64,000 nt of DNA from Litorivita pollutaquae (GCF_003205515.1 NZ_KZ826481.1:352660-416659), one strand, 5' to 3'. Positions 46,288-56,240 are shown, counted from the first letter of the stretch. Notes: generated by a model from the sequence alone, not told the origin. Made by a program: numbers and translations.

Positions 46288-47322
46288 CTACATCAGCCGC
46301 ATCACCATTTGCAGCGCGACAGCGGCGATGAGCCCCCCTGCCAGAACCTCGGCCAGAGCCATCGCCCGCGCGACCGCGCCGCTGGCCAATGGCGCCAACG
46401 CACCTTCGCGCATCATGCCTGCGGCCACGGCAACCAATCCCGTGATGCTCGCGGTGCCCAACCCCATGATAAACGCCCCGGCAATGCCTGCGGCCAAAAG
46501 GTCCATTTTCCAGGTCAGGATCAACAAAAACACGGCGCCGGTGCAAGGCCGGATCGCCACCGCGCCGATCAACATCGCCGCATCGCGCAGGCTGCGCACC
46601 GATTGCGCCTCTTCCAATGTCGGGCCATGTTTATGCCCGCATCCGCAGACGCCCTCATCCGCATGTAGGTGATGATCATCATCGGCGCTTGCGCCATAAC
46701 GGTCGTTAAACGCCTTATCCGCAGGCGCATCGCTATGATGAAGGCCGTGAAGATCGGCGTAATGCCTTTGATCTTGCGCTTGGACAGGAGCACGCCGCGC
46801 GCGCAGTTGACGCCAGATTTTGCGCGCTCCGCGTAACAACAGCCACAAACCAATCAGCGCGATCGCGCCATAGCTGACCGGTTCCAAAAACCGGTCTGCC
46901 GTCTGGGTCAATTGCGCCCGGCCCCAACCAAGGATCGCGATGCCGCCAGTGACCAAAATCACCGCCGTGGCCGCTTGGGCCAAAGATGAGGCCAGAGCCA
47001 AGGCCAGCAGACGCCGCACCGGCACCCGTTGCGCCATACCATATCCGCCGATGACCAACTTGCCGTGTCCCGGCCCTGCGGCGTGGAAAAACCCGTAGGC
47101 AAAGCACAGCGACCATAGCCCCACAAGCGCCCCGGCCTCGCCGGATTTAAGCGCGCGCAGGGCATGCGCCATCGTAGTTTGCACCTGTCGTTGCCACTCT
47201 GACGCCCAGCGCGCAATGCCGGAAAAGCCCCCCATACCCCAAAGCCAATAGCCAAGCCCGAGCGCAAAAATCAGCACCAAACCCGCCCAGAACCCGCCGC
47301 CCTTCAAGAGGCCGGATCGCAT
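46288..47322 (-). CDS. NicO/RcnA-type nickel-cobalt transporter
   Basis: The 344-residue membrane protein has six or more hydrophobic segments, the family signature [11 protein letters not shown] (about residues 78-88) and a long His-rich cytoplasmic loop (about residues 187-232, with 10 or more His and the Cys pair CGCGHKHG) that could bind metal. Members of this family export Ni/Co or feed metal uptake systems. The start overlaps the end of the DUF1007 gene by 19 bases, so both proteins are probably made together. Confidence 0.86.
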   Translation of the reverse strand: MRSGLLKGGGFWAGLVLIFALGLGYWLWGMGGFSGIARWASEWQRQVQTTMAHALRALKSGEAGALVGLWSLCFAYGFFHAAGPGHGKLVIGGYGMAQRVPVRRLLALALASSLAQAATAVILVTGGIAILGWGRAQLTQTADRFLEPVSYGAIALIGLWLLLRGARKIWRQLRARRAPVQAQDQRHYADLHGLHHSDAPADKAFNDRYGASADDDHHLHADEGVCGCGHKHGPTLEEAQSVRSLRDAAMLIGAVAIRPCTGAVFLLILTWKMDLLAAGIAGAFIMGLGTASITGLVAVAAGMMREGALAPLASGAVARAMALAEVLAGGLIAAVALQMVMRLM

Positions 47323-48008
47323 GAAATGACCAAAGTTTCTGCAAAAAAGGCTCCGACCTCGGGATAATCATCGACCTCGGCAGAGCGCCCGCCCAAGCGG
47401 CGTTCGACCTCGGCATAGGCGCGCTCGAGGTCGGGCTTGTTGACCAACCCGCGACATGGCGCCGGGGCATCGACCCGGCCTGACACTTCATAGGCGGTGT
47501 AGAAGGTCGGATCATAGGCGCGCAGCCGCAGGCCTTCGGCCGCCTGCGCGGGAACAGCGCGATAATGCACGGTCGTGATCTTGCCTTCAGAAAAGCGCGC
47601 ACCGCGATTCTCGGGCGCGCCGAGCGCCAAGGCCCCGGTCTCGTCCTCGGGGGATATGTCGGCGCCCGCCGCAGGGAAAAGATAGAGATCCCCGGCAAAT
47701 TCTGCGGCCCAATTGAGATCAAAACCGCTGAGCTTTTCGATCTCGTCAGGGCGCAGTGCCCCGTCGTAATCATCATCCAATTCAAGATCTTCGAGCACCA
47801 AAAGCGAATATAGCTCATCATAGGTCCAGGTGACTTCAATACCGACCACATGACCCGCGCCATCCATTTCGAGCCGCAATCCGGTTTCGACGAAAATATG
47901 CGGATGTGCCAGAGCCGGGCTGACGGCACTGCAGAGCCACACCGCCACAGCGGGTATCACAGCGCGCCGCACAGAGGGGCACAAACGAAACGGAAGCGAC
48001 AAAACCAT
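47304..48008 (-). CDS. DUF1007 family periplasmic protein
   Basis: This 234-residue protein has a signal peptide (about residues 1-34, ending SPALA-HPH) and a mature start [15 protein letters not shown], the hallmark of DUF1007, a periplasmic family usually coded with NicO permeases and thought to help metal binding or delivery. The frame has an upstream TTG, but ATG 48008 fits the signal peptide better. Both this gene and nicO are on the minus strand; the delta-carbonic anhydrase gene lies 330 bases upstream. Confidence 0.87.
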   Translation of the reverse strand: MVLSLPFRLCPSVRRAVIPAVAVWLCSAVSPALAHPHIFVETGLRLEMDGAGHVVGIEVTWTYDELYSLLVLEDLELDDDYDGALRPDEIEKLSGFDLNWAAEFAGDLYLFPAAGADISPEDETGALALGAPENRGARFSEGKITTVHYRAVPAQAAEGLRLRAYDPTFYTAYEVSGRVDAPAPCRGLVNKPDLERAYAEVERRLGGRSAEVDDYPEVGAFFAETLVISCDPAS

Positions 48009-48338
48009 ATGCAATCTCTAACGCACCGCCGTCCCATCGCAAGCGTCAATTGGGGCGCCCGATCACGGGCGGCGAGGATTCGCGCAATCTTCGGCGGCGA
48101 CGGCGGCCCGCGTTGCATCTGCACATACCCGCGCATGACGCGCCCCTTTTTACCGTGATTGACCGGCCAAGGGAGTATTTTCAGCAGGGGCCAGCGCCCC
48201 CTCCACGCGCCCATGCCGGTCAGCATGGGCCAACCGCCCGAACCGATGGCCCTGCCCTGTGCTCTTCTCATCGCGCTGCTCGTCGCGCTTCAAATGCCGC
48301 CCTGCGCCCTACGCCCGGCGGATCGCCCAATCGCGCCT
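48009..48338. other. 330-base gap with a hairpin between carbonic anhydrase and DUF1007
   Basis: No gene is recognised. GCCCATGC (48209-48216) and GCATGGGC (48223-48230) form a perfect 8-base hairpin with a six-base loop. It lies about 110 bases past the carbonic anhydrase stop and may be a terminator. A promoter for DUF1007-nicO is expected in the rest. Confidence 0.5.
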
Positions 48339-49298
48339 TTAGTGGCCGACCCTGCCTTGCATCTCCGCGCTGTTGATCGGGGACAAGAGCTCCGGTGCGG
48401 TGACCAGCGGGCGCACGCCGTGGCTGCGATATTCGTGAAAGACATTGCCGCTATCGGCCCAATCGTGGACCGACTGGATGTCGACCTTGGCGCAATTGGG
48501 GCGGACCGACCATGTGACTTGATAGGGTGAACAGGATGAGGCCGAATATTCCGTCCCCGCAGACGATCCGGCAAACACCACCGGAGCACCGGTGCCCCCC
48601 GGAATTTCCTTGGGTTGGTGAAACCCGTTCACTCGATTACCGCCGTAGGCAAAGTATTCGAAATCGAGGGCGTTGGGATCATTCACCACCAAAAAGACCT
48701 GACTTTCGACACGCAATTCAGGATTGGCACACCGCGGTGACAGGCAAGAACCGGGCGCCGGCCCTGGCGCCACATCACAAGAGGAAAACACCCAATGCAC
48801 CTCAATTGTATCCCCCGGATTGACCCCCATCATACCCCGGTTTCGGCCGGGTCGTTTTTTAACCGGCGCGCGCTCGGCACGGGTGAGCGTATGGCTGTTG
48901 TTGCACAGGAAACCGCCATCTGTGTCCGCCGCTGCCGGTACCGAAAATCCCGGGCCGCGATGTTCGGCATTGGAGTGCATATGGATGTTGCACAGGTTCA
49001 TGTCGCGCGCCGGCGGCGCAAGGGCAAAGACGCGGCGGCTTGCTCCCGCGTGCTGTGAGATGTCGCGCGGCGTTTGTGGGCCGTAACCTTGGCACAGCGC
49101 GCCGCTGCTGCCTTGCCCGTTGCTGCCATACCCGTTGGCGCTCCCGTGGCCCGCGCCTGCCCACCCCGGCGCCACGCTTGCCACCACCATGATCGCCGCG
49201 CAAAGCCCGCGCAGAGCATTTCTGCGGCGCGCACCGGCAGATGCAATGCCCCGCAGCGCGGCAACGGTATCAGAACAAAAAGCGCGGAAAATCGTCAT
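48339..49298 (-). CDS. Delta-class carbonic anhydrase
   Basis: The 319-residue protein has an N-terminal signal region (about residues 1-48, with a hydrophobic stretch near 31-45) and the core motifs of the delta-class (diatom TWCA1-type) carbonic anhydrase family: GYGPQTPRDI near residue 71, NLCNIHMHSNAEH (101-113) and NPGDTIEVHWVFSSCDV (160-176), then VTWSVRPNCAKVDI. His residues in these motifs are the likely metal ligands. Expected to hydrate CO2 in the periplasm. AGGAGCCATCCG precedes ATG 49298. It is single-copy here and divergent from parE. Family name from motif memory. Confidence 0.82.
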   Translation of the reverse strand: MTIFRAFCSDTVAALRGIASAGARRRNALRGLCAAIMVVASVAPGWAGAGHGSANGYGSNGQGSSGALCQGYGPQTPRDISQHAGASRRVFALAPPARDMNLCNIHMHSNAEHRGPGFSVPAAADTDGGFLCNNSHTLTRAERAPVKKRPGRNRGMMGVNPGDTIEVHWVFSSCDVAPGPAPGSCLSPRCANPELRVESQVFLVVNDPNALDFEYFAYGGNRVNGFHQPKEIPGGTGAPVVFAGSSAGTEYSASSCSPYQVTWSVRPNCAKVDIQSVHDWADSGNVFHEYRSHGVRPLVTAPELLSPINSAEMQGRVGH

Positions 49299-49607
49299 CG
49301 GATGGCTCCTGTTATGGGCGGCGCAGGGCCGGTTATGCGACACGGCATTGAGGTCAAAAACGCCGTTCTTGGGCGGGGCGCGCCGCGACACCGAAATTTT
49401 GGCACAATCGACAACACGGCCATGCGCCGCCGGAATTCCTGCAACAGCTATGTTTCTTGCGTTAATAGTCGCCTAAATCCGGTTGCGCAGGCACGGTCTA
49501 TTGCCTCAAACAGTCCTTAAAAGCGGCTAAAACTCGTGGCAAATGCCTTTCCACCGAAGGGCCAAGATGCCATAGTGTTTGCCAATCAAGCATAATGAGC
49601 AGCGCCC
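49299..49607. other. 309-base divergent promoter region, no gene
   Basis: The gap between the carbonic anhydrase (minus) and parE (plus) starts. No coding frame or structural element was recognised. Around 49440-49550 it is less GC-rich, as promoters often are. Confidence 0.5.
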
Positions 49608-51566
49608 ATGTCAGACGACCTTCTCGCCTCTACCGAGACCACAACCTATGACGCCTCTTCGATCGAGATTCTCGAAGGATTGGAACCGGTGCGTAAACGG
49701 CCGGGCATGTATATCGGCGGCACCGATGAACGCGCATTGCACCATTTGGTGGCCGAGGTTCTCGACAATTCGATGGATGAGGCCGTGGCCGGCCATGCCA
49801 GCCGTATCGAAGTCGAGCTGCACGCCGATTATGCCGTGACGATCCGCGACAACGGGCGCGGCATTCCGATTGATCCGCACCCGAAGTTTCCCGAGAAATC
49901 CGCGCTTGAGGTGATCCTGTGCACCCTGCACGCGGGTGGCAAATTCGGCGGCGATGCCTATCAAACCTCGGGCGGTTTGCACGGCGTCGGCGCATCGGTC
50001 GTCAATGCCCTGTCCGACAGTATGGTCGTACAGGTCGCGCGCAACAAAGAGCTCTACGAACAACGATTCTCGCGCGGCATTCCGCTTGGGCCTGTGGAGA
50101 AAATAGGTGCGGCCCCGAACCGGCGCGGCACCACGGTCACCTTTCACGCCGACGAAGAGATTTTCGGCGCGCACCGGTTCAAACCTGCGCGGATGTTCAA
50201 ATCCATCCGGTCCAAGGCCTATCTGTTTTCCGGTGTCGAAATCCGTTGGAAATCCGCGATTGACGATGGCGAGACCCCGACCGAAGCGACATTTCACTTC
50301 CCCGGCGGTCTGGCCGATTACCTCAACGAGACGCTCGGTAAATCCTCGACCTACGCCGATGCGCCCTTTGCCGGCACCGTCGATTTCAACGAACGCTTCA
50401 ACACGCCTGGCAAGGTCGAATGGGCAATCAATTGGACCCCGGCGCGCGACGGGTTCATCCAATCCTATTGCAATACCGTGCCCACCCCCGAAGGCGGCAC
50501 CCATGTGGCCGGTTTTTGGGCCGCGATTCTCAAAGGCATCCGTGCCTATGGCGAATTGGCCAACAACAAAAAAGCCACCCAGATCACCCGCGAGGATTTG
50601 ATGGCGGGGGGCTGCGCGCTTGTCTCGTGCTTTATCCGCGAGCCGGAATTCGTCGGCCAAACCAAAGACCGCCTTGCCACTGTCGAGGCGCAGCGCCTTG
50701 TCGAGAACGCCGTGCGCGATCATTTCGACAACTGGCTGGCCGCAGACACCAAAGCGGCAGGCGCGATTTTGGATTACCTTGTGCTGCGCGCCGAGGAACG
50801 TCTGCGCCGCCGTCAGGAAAAAGAGACCCAGCGTAAAACCGCAACCAAGAAGCTGCGCCTGCCCGGCAAGCTGACCGATTGTTCGACCAACGCGCGCGAG
50901 GGCACAGAGCTTTTCATCGTTGAGGGCGACAGTGCCGGCGGCAGCGCCAAGATGGCCCGCGACCGCAAAACACAGGCATTGCTGCCGCTGCGCGGTAAGA
51001 TCCTCAATGTGCTCGGCGCCGCCAGTTCCAAAATCAGCACCAACCAAGAGATCGACGATCTATGCCAAGCCATCGGCGCCGGCCTTGGCACGCGGTTCAA
51101 TCTGGATGATTTGCGCTATGACAAAATCATCATCATGACCGATGCCGATGTCGACGGGGCCCATATTGCGTCGCTGTTGATGACATTCTTCTTCACACAA
51201 ATGCGCCCGATGATCGACGCGGGGCATCTGTATTTGGCCTGCCCGCCGCTGTTCCGGCTGACCCAAGGGGCGAAACGCGCCTATTGCATTGACGAGGCAG
51301 AGCGCGACGCGTGGTTGGCCAAGGGGTTGGGCGGCAAAGGCAAAATCGACGTGTCGCGGTTTAAAGGTCTGGGCGAAATGGATGCAAAAGACCTCAAAGA
51401 AACCACCATGAACCCCGCCACCCGCAAATTGATCCGTGTGACCATCGACGAGGATGAACCCGGAGAAACCGGCGATCTGGTTGAACGGTTGATGGGCAAG
51501 AAACCGGAATTGCGGTTCGAGTATATCCAGCAAAATGCGAAATTTGTTGAGGAGTTGGACGTTTAG
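49608..51566 (+). CDS. parE: DNA topoisomerase IV subunit B
   Basis: ParE is the ATPase subunit of topoisomerase IV, which unlinks daughter chromosomes. The 652-residue protein has the GHKL ATPase domain (RKRPGMYIGG near residue 25, DNSMDEAVAG and IRDNGRGIP), a transducer domain, and the TOPRIM domain (EGDSAGGSAKMARD and MTDADVDGAHI). The length and the missing GyrB insertion favour ParE over GyrB. parC is not in the window. Family assignment is secure; the split between ParE and GyrB is by length and motif spacing. Confidence 0.95.
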   Translation: MSDDLLASTETTTYDASSIEILEGLEPVRKRPGMYIGGTDERALHHLVAEVLDNSMDEAVAGHASRIEVELHADYAVTIRDNGRGIPIDPHPKFPEKSALEVILCTLHAGGKFGGDAYQTSGGLHGVGASVVNALSDSMVVQVARNKELYEQRFSRGIPLGPVEKIGAAPNRRGTTVTFHADEEIFGAHRFKPARMFKSIRSKAYLFSGVEIRWKSAIDDGETPTEATFHFPGGLADYLNETLGKSSTYADAPFAGTVDFNERFNTPGKVEWAINWTPARDGFIQSYCNTVPTPEGGTHVAGFWAAILKGIRAYGELANNKKATQITREDLMAGGCALVSCFIREPEFVGQTKDRLATVEAQRLVENAVRDHFDNWLAADTKAAGAILDYLVLRAEERLRRRQEKETQRKTATKKLRLPGKLTDCSTNAREGTELFIVEGDSAGGSAKMARDRKTQALLPLRGKILNVLGAASSKISTNQEIDDLCQAIGAGLGTRFNLDDLRYDKIIIMTDADVDGAHIASLLMTFFFTQMRPMIDAGHLYLACPPLFRLTQGAKRAYCIDEAERDAWLAKGLGGKGKIDVSRFKGLGEMDAKDLKETTMNPATRKLIRVTIDEDEPGETGDLVERLMGKKPELRFEYIQQNAKFVEELDV

Positions 51567-51909
51567 GGTGCGAACCTAAACCATGTCCAAGGGCCGGCCA
51601 TCCCGCCGGTGAATTTCTATCCGGTCGCGTCGCATCGTGTTTTGGAGGCCCCTCGGATCGCCTCTGGGGAAACATGCCTTTCTACAAACTCTCTGCATCC
51701 ATTGAGTTGTTCGGATTGCTTCATCATGGCCGGATACGCGGCGAACCTATCTCCGCCAAAGCGCTGCCTTGGCGCAACGGGCATACGAGCTGGCGTCATT
51801 AACGCGCGCCCATCGCGCCATGCGCGGGTTTTGGGTATCGTTACGGCCACCGACCCGATACCGACAAAATACCGGCGTATTCCAAACAGAGGCTTTCGCG
51901 CCGCAAACG
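51567..51909. other. 343-base convergent gap, no gene recognised
   Basis: This stretch between parE (plus) and the last cytochrome gene (minus) holds only short chance frames on both strands. No tRNA, strong hairpin or repeat was found. Confidence 0.5.
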
Positions 51910-52305
51910 CTAGTCCTGCAAGGCTTCCAGATAGGCCAGAAGCGCCGCCAAGGGGCGCGGTGTAGGGGTTAAAACGCCGTCGCCGACGTCCACCGGAACG
52001 GTATCGCCGGTCAGAAGTAAACCGAACTCCGGCATGTCTTTTCCGGGCAATCCGGTACGGTCATATCCATCGATAACCGAGAGCACCCGCGCGCGCGGGA
52101 ATTGTCCTTTGACCGATAGCGCCGTCAAATCCGCCACCGGCGGCGACATCCCCTCGGCCCATGGCCCGTCGCCGCGCCCCAAGGCCCCGTGACACACCGC
52201 ACAGTTTTCATCGAACAATGCCTTGCCCTCAAGCGCATCGGGCATATCAAGCGTTGCGCAGGCGGCCACTATCGCACAGAGCCCCGCGCCAAAACCCCAT
52301 TTCAT
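51910..52305 (-). CDS. Monohaem c-type cytochrome, lipoprotein (third of three)
   Basis: The 131-residue protein has a lipoprotein signal (lipobox IVAA-C), one CAVCHG haem site and a distal Met in KDMPEFG as axial ligand, then a final helix LAALLAYLEAL. It is therefore a class I cytochrome tethered to a membrane. ATG 52305 is chosen because AAGG lies six bases upstream; ATG 52311 overlaps the site. It follows its paralogue by 41 bases. Redox partner unknown. Confidence 0.82.
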   Translation of the reverse strand: MKWGFGAGLCAIVAACATLDMPDALEGKALFDENCAVCHGALGRGDGPWAEGMSPPVADLTALSVKGQFPRARVLSVIDGYDRTGLPGKDMPEFGLLLTGDTVPVDVGDGVLTPTPRPLAALLAYLEALQD

Positions 52306-52346
52306 CTGCATCCTTGCTCTCCCTCAACCATGTTGATCATGGCCTA

Positions 52347-52778
52347 TCAAATCCCTTGGAGACTATCCAGATAGGCGATGAGATCGGCAATCGGGCGACT
52401 GGTGATCATCGGTTGCCCGCTCTGGGTTTTGAAACTTACATCCTCGCCCTCGAAGAAATCCCCGTAGACCGGCATCGTGCTGCCGTGACTGACCAAAGGG
52501 TCGCGCCCGTCGATTCGCGCGGCAATGCGCGCCACAGGCAAGACACCGCCATTGCCTGCCGCCAACTCCGTCAGGTCCGCAGGCTGCACCAACATCACCG
52601 GTGCCATCGGCCCTGCGCCGGTCCCCTCGATGCCGTGACAGACCGCACAATGATGGGAGAAAAGCTCCTGTCCCACGGCAGCGTCGCCTTGGTTTTGATC
52701 GGCCCAAACCGGCGTCGCCATCGCGGCAAAAATGATGCAAAGAACGCGGCGGCGGATCGCTTTCGATGTCTGGATCAT
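52347..52778 (-). CDS. Monohaem c-type cytochrome, periplasmic (second of three)
   Basis: The 143-residue protein has a signal peptide (about residues 1-26, basic MIQTSKAIRRR then a hydrophobic core, cleavage after VWA), a CAVCHG haem site, a Met ligand in STMPVYG and a final helix IADLIAYLDSLQ. No lipobox Cys is present, so it is likely soluble in the periplasm, unlike its two neighbours. TGGAGGAG lies before ATG 52778. The longer open frame is not supported. Confidence 0.83.
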   Translation of the reverse strand: MIQTSKAIRRRVLCIIFAAMATPVWADQNQGDAAVGQELFSHHCAVCHGIEGTGAGPMAPVMLVQPADLTELAAGNGGVLPVARIAARIDGRDPLVSHGSTMPVYGDFFEGEDVSFKTQSGQPMITSRPIADLIAYLDSLQGI

Positions 52779-52923
52779 GGGTCTTCTCCTCCAAAATATA
52801 CTGACAAAATAAGCGCGGACGTGGCCAATGCGCGACGGCGCTGTTATTGATGCCATTCTAACGGCGTGCCGTTGGTGCGACATTGATCGACATCATACCG
52901 CTGCGACCGGCGCGCCGCCGCTC

Positions 52924-53382
52924 CTACCCCTGCTGAAGACTTTCCAGATAGCGCGCCAGTTCAAGCAAGGCCAAGGGCGTCTTCACAGATGCGCCACTTG
53001 CATCGACGTAATCCGTCACTGGCCCGTCCAAGAGCGTGCCGAATTGCGGCATGACTTCGGCGTGGAAATGATCAGGATATCCATGGATTTTCGCCATAAC
53101 CTGCTCCATCGGGAACTGCCCTGCGTTGGCCGCCGCAAGCCGGGTCAGATCGGCGGGCGGTGTCGGCAACTGCGATGCAATCGGCCCGTCGCCGGTGGCC
53201 GAGCTGCCATGGCAGGTGACGCAATACTGTGCATAGATTTGGGCACCGTGCACCGTTTGTGCATCTTGGCGCCCTAGGTCCGCCGTGGCCATGCCGTCTT
53301 GCGGTGCTTGGCAGGCGACGAGGGCCAGCCCCCCGACGACGGCCGTAAGGCACGCAAACACATTGATCTTTTGGATTATCAT
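52924..53382 (-). CDS. Monohaem c-type cytochrome, lipoprotein (first of three)
   Basis: The 152-residue protein has a lipoprotein signal (lipobox LALVA-C), a CVTCHG haem site, a Met ligand in EVMPQFG and a C-terminal helix LLELARYLESLQ. It shares the CHG-then-GDGP and PADLT features with the second and third cytochromes, so the three are tandem paralogues. AGGAAACCAA precedes ATG 53382; ATG 53397 is less likely. Being first in direction of transcription, it may hold the operon promoter. Confidence 0.82.
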   Translation of the reverse strand: MIIQKINVFACLTAVVGGLALVACQAPQDGMATADLGRQDAQTVHGAQIYAQYCVTCHGSSATGDGPIASQLPTPPADLTRLAAANAGQFPMEQVMAKIHGYPDHFHAEVMPQFGTLLDGPVTDYVDASGASVKTPLALLELARYLESLQQG

Positions 53383-53511
53383 TTGGTTTCCTGTCATCGG
53401 GGCGCGTCAATCTCAACGATAAGGCTAACACCCCCCGCAGAGGAAACCATGACATAGATCAGCCCGCCCTTAGAGGATGGCCAACCACGGACCGCGATCA
53501 TCCGGCATCGG

Positions 53512-54195
53512 TCAAACAGGTACCAACCGCCCGCCCTCCAGGCGCAACACCCGATCCATTTTCGCAGCCAGTTCAAGGTTATGCGTGGCGATCAACGCCG
53601 ACATCCCCGTGCCACGCACCAGATCAAGCAACGTGCCGAACACTTGATCAGAGGTCGCCGGATCAAGATTGCCGGTCGGCTCGTCCGCCAGCAACAATTT
53701 CGGCGCGTTGGCCAATGCCCGACAAAAAGCCACGCGCTGTTGCTCGCCGCCTGACATCGCCGATGGCCGGTGATCGGCGCGCCCCTCAACCCCCACGCGG
53801 GTCATCAAATCATAGGCGCGCAATTCGGCCTCACTGCGCGGAGTGCCATTGGCAAGCTGCGGCAAGGTGATGTTTTCAAGCGCGGTAAACTCCGGCAACA
53901 GGTGATGGAATTGATAAACGAACCCGACCGCCTCACGGCGCATTGCCGTGCGTTTGCGATCCGACCGCGCGGTCATATCCTCGCCTTCGATCTCGACCGT
54001 GCCGCTGTCCGCCGTGTCAAGCAGGCCCGCAATATGCAAAAGCGTCGATTTGCCCGCGCCCGAAGGGGCGACTAATGCGACGATTTCACCAGCGTTCAGC
54101 GCCACATCGACACCGGACAAAACCCGCACCTCATTGGGTTTGCCCGCGTTATAGGACTTTTCAATCGCGCTCAGGCGCAACACCGGATCACTCAT
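53512..54195 (-). CDS. lolD: Lipoprotein-releasing ABC transporter ATPase LolD
   Basis: LolD powers release of outer-membrane lipoproteins from the inner membrane to LolA. The 227-residue ATPase has Walker A APSGAGKST, Q-loop YQFHHLLPEFTALENI, signature MSGGEQQR and Walker B LLLADEPTGNLD. The start overlaps the permease stop by eight bases. Its gene order and spacing with the LolC/E-type permease are as expected. Confidence 0.94.
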   Translation of the reverse strand: MSDPVLRLSAIEKSYNAGKPNEVRVLSGVDVALNAGEIVALVAPSGAGKSTLLHIAGLLDTADSGTVEIEGEDMTARSDRKRTAMRREAVGFVYQFHHLLPEFTALENITLPQLANGTPRSEAELRAYDLMTRVGVEGRADHRPSAMSGGEQQRVAFCRALANAPKLLLADEPTGNLDPATSDQVFGTLLDLVRGTGMSALIATHNLELAAKMDRVLRLEGGRLVPV

Positions 54196-55474
54196 AACGC
54201 AGCGCCTCCACCGGGTTCATCCGCGCCGCGCGACGGGCGGGAAAATAGGTCACGACAAAACTCAAGCCCAGCGACAGGCACACCGCCGACAAGACATCCG
54301 CGAGCTGTAGTTTCGCGGGCAATTGGTAAATCCCGCGCACCGCCGGATCCCATACACCGCCCCCCGACAGGTAGTTCACCGCCGAAAAGATCGGATCGAT
54401 ATAGAGCGCAAACAGGCACCCGAGGATCACGCCCAGCGCCGTTCCAATAAGGCCCGTAAACGCCCCGCAAATGAAAAACACCCGCAAGACAGAGGCTTCG
54501 GTCAAGCCCATCGTGCGCAAAATACCGATGTCGCGGCCTTTGTTTTTGACCAACATAATCAGGCCCGACACGATGTTCATTGCCGCGATGAGCACGAGGA
54601 TCGACAAAATCACGAACATCACGTTGTCTTCGATATCAAGCGCACGCAAAAACCCGCCCGAGGCATCGCGCCATGTCCAGACCTGCGCCCGCGCGCCGCC
54701 TGCGGCCAAAAGCGCAAGCGCCATGCGGTCCGCCTCTTCGGGCTGTTCCAACATGACTTCGATCTCGTCGGCGGCCTCTTCGCGATTGAAATAGGATTGC
54801 GCCTCGGCAAAAGGCATGTAGACGCGAGTGCGGTCAATGTCATACCGCCCCGCCGTAAAAACATAGACCACCTCATAGGCCTTGACCCGCGGCGAGGTGC
54901 CAAAGGCGGTTTTGACACCATTGGGCGAAATCAACTTGATCTTTTCGCCGACCGTCACGCCCAATTCGCGCGCCACCCCCGATCCGATCGCCACCCCTTC
55001 GGCCAGACGATCAATATCACCGTAAGCCGCATCTGATGCGGCGATGCGCGGCACGGATTTCAAATCCTCCAATGCGATACCAAAGACCTCGACCCCCGCA
55101 TTACGGCTGCGGGAATTGGCCATGACCTGCCCTTTCACCAGCGGCGCGGCGCGGGTGACGCCGGGCACGGCGCGCAGGGCAGCCGCCATCGCCTTGTAAT
55201 CGGTGATGCTTTGGTCAATCTGCCCGGCGGCATTGACCTGCCCCGATTGGTAGACTGTCACATGGGCATTGGCGCCAAGGATCGTATCGACAAATTCGGC
55301 CCGAAACCCGGAGCGCACCGCCAATGTGGCGATCAAGGCAAAAACCGCCAATGTGATCCCGATGAGTGAAATCCATGTCATCACCGAAACGCCACCTTCG
55401 GCGCGTTTGGCGCGCAAATAGCGCCATGCGATCATCCATTCAAACGGGGCGAAAGGGGGCGGCGAGCCTGCCAT
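54188..55474 (-). CDS. Lipoprotein-releasing permease LolC/LolE type
   Basis: The 428-residue inner-membrane protein has one N-terminal membrane segment, a large periplasmic domain (about residues 55-270, with NSRSRNAGVEVFGI and ISPNGVKTAFGTSPRVK) and three C-terminal segments containing the FtsX/MacB-like LRTMGLTEASVLRVFFICG motif. In alphaproteobacteria a single LolC/LolE-like (LolF) permease often works with LolD. AGGAACAGATT precedes ATG 55474; the open frame extends 78 bases upstream. Confidence 0.92.
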   Translation of the reverse strand: MAGSPPPFAPFEWMIAWRYLRAKRAEGGVSVMTWISLIGITLAVFALIATLAVRSGFRAEFVDTILGANAHVTVYQSGQVNAAGQIDQSITDYKAMAAALRAVPGVTRAAPLVKGQVMANSRSRNAGVEVFGIALEDLKSVPRIAASDAAYGDIDRLAEGVAIGSGVARELGVTVGEKIKLISPNGVKTAFGTSPRVKAYEVVYVFTAGRYDIDRTRVYMPFAEAQSYFNREEAADEIEVMLEQPEEADRMALALLAAGGARAQVWTWRDASGGFLRALDIEDNVMFVILSILVLIAAMNIVSGLIMLVKNKGRDIGILRTMGLTEASVLRVFFICGAFTGLIGTALGVILGCLFALYIDPIFSAVNYLSGGGVWDPAVRGIYQLPAKLQLADVLSAVCLSLGLSFVVTYFPARRAARMNPVEALRYE

Positions 55475-55561
55475 ATAATCTGTTCCTGTGCGGCCCTGTT
55501 TCGGGCGTGGTGATCTGTCTAAAACGGCTGCGCGCGAACCTGCGGGTTTCAAGCTATAAGG

Positions 55562-56086
55562 TCAAGCGCCGGCGGCATCCTTGCTCGGTTTACCGCCCAA
55601 CCTGCGCTGCAAGGTAATCCGCCGGATCATTGCCATGATTGCCCGCAACCCGCCCCATCCGGCGACAAAGCCCAGCGCCGCGAAAATCGCGCCGGCCAAG
55701 GTCAAGGGCACGGCGGGGGCAAAATCATCCCATGTGCGGGCCACAATATCGCGGTCCGACAGGCGCCCCACACGATAGGCCCGCATAAAGGGACCGTGAC
55801 CGCGCAGCATTTGCAAATCGCTTTGCAGCCGCTCCAACCGGAGGAAGCTGCGCTCCATATCGGCGCGGCGACGGGCGACGAATTCAGTGCCCTGCATCTG
55901 TTCCAGGGCCTGCGTGCGGGTCAACCCTTCGGCGTGGGCAGAGGCATCGAAATCATCCGCCACGCGGGATAATTCATCGACCGCGCCACCGAGGCGCTGC
56001 ACATACTGTTGCGAAAACTCGGGAAATTGCGACAAGGCCGCCGCGCCGCCGATCCCTGCGGCCAATGCCAGTGTTCTGACAATCAT
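55562..56086 (-). CDS. DUF2937 family membrane protein
   Basis: The 174-residue protein has an N-terminal hydrophobic segment (about residues 4-22), a long helical middle with the DUF2937 motif QYVQRLGGAVDELSRVADDFDASA, and a second membrane segment (about 128-150). Function unknown. A GAGGCAGTAGA site precedes ATG 56086; the upstream in-frame extension is Arg-rich and unlikely. It lies 87 bases upstream of the LolC/E gene and downstream of proS. Confidence 0.82.
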   Translation of the reverse strand: MIVRTLALAAGIGGAAALSQFPEFSQQYVQRLGGAVDELSRVADDFDASAHAEGLTRTQALEQMQGTEFVARRRADMERSFLRLERLQSDLQMLRGHGPFMRAYRVGRLSDRDIVARTWDDFAPAVPLTLAGAIFAALGFVAGWGGLRAIMAMIRRITLQRRLGGKPSKDAAGA

Positions 56087-56240
56087 TCTACTGCCTCGTG
56101 CCACCTGCCTCGCGCCGGCTCTGTTCCGGCCGGTTCGTGTCATTATATCACGAAGCGGCGCAGCTGCGAAGAGGGCGGGCCGTATATCCGTCGCATGCCG
56201 CCAAACCCGAAGGCCACCGATCACCATCGACCAAACACCG

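Noticed and set aside
49611-51047. 478-codon minus-strand frame
   Set aside because: Antisense to parE.
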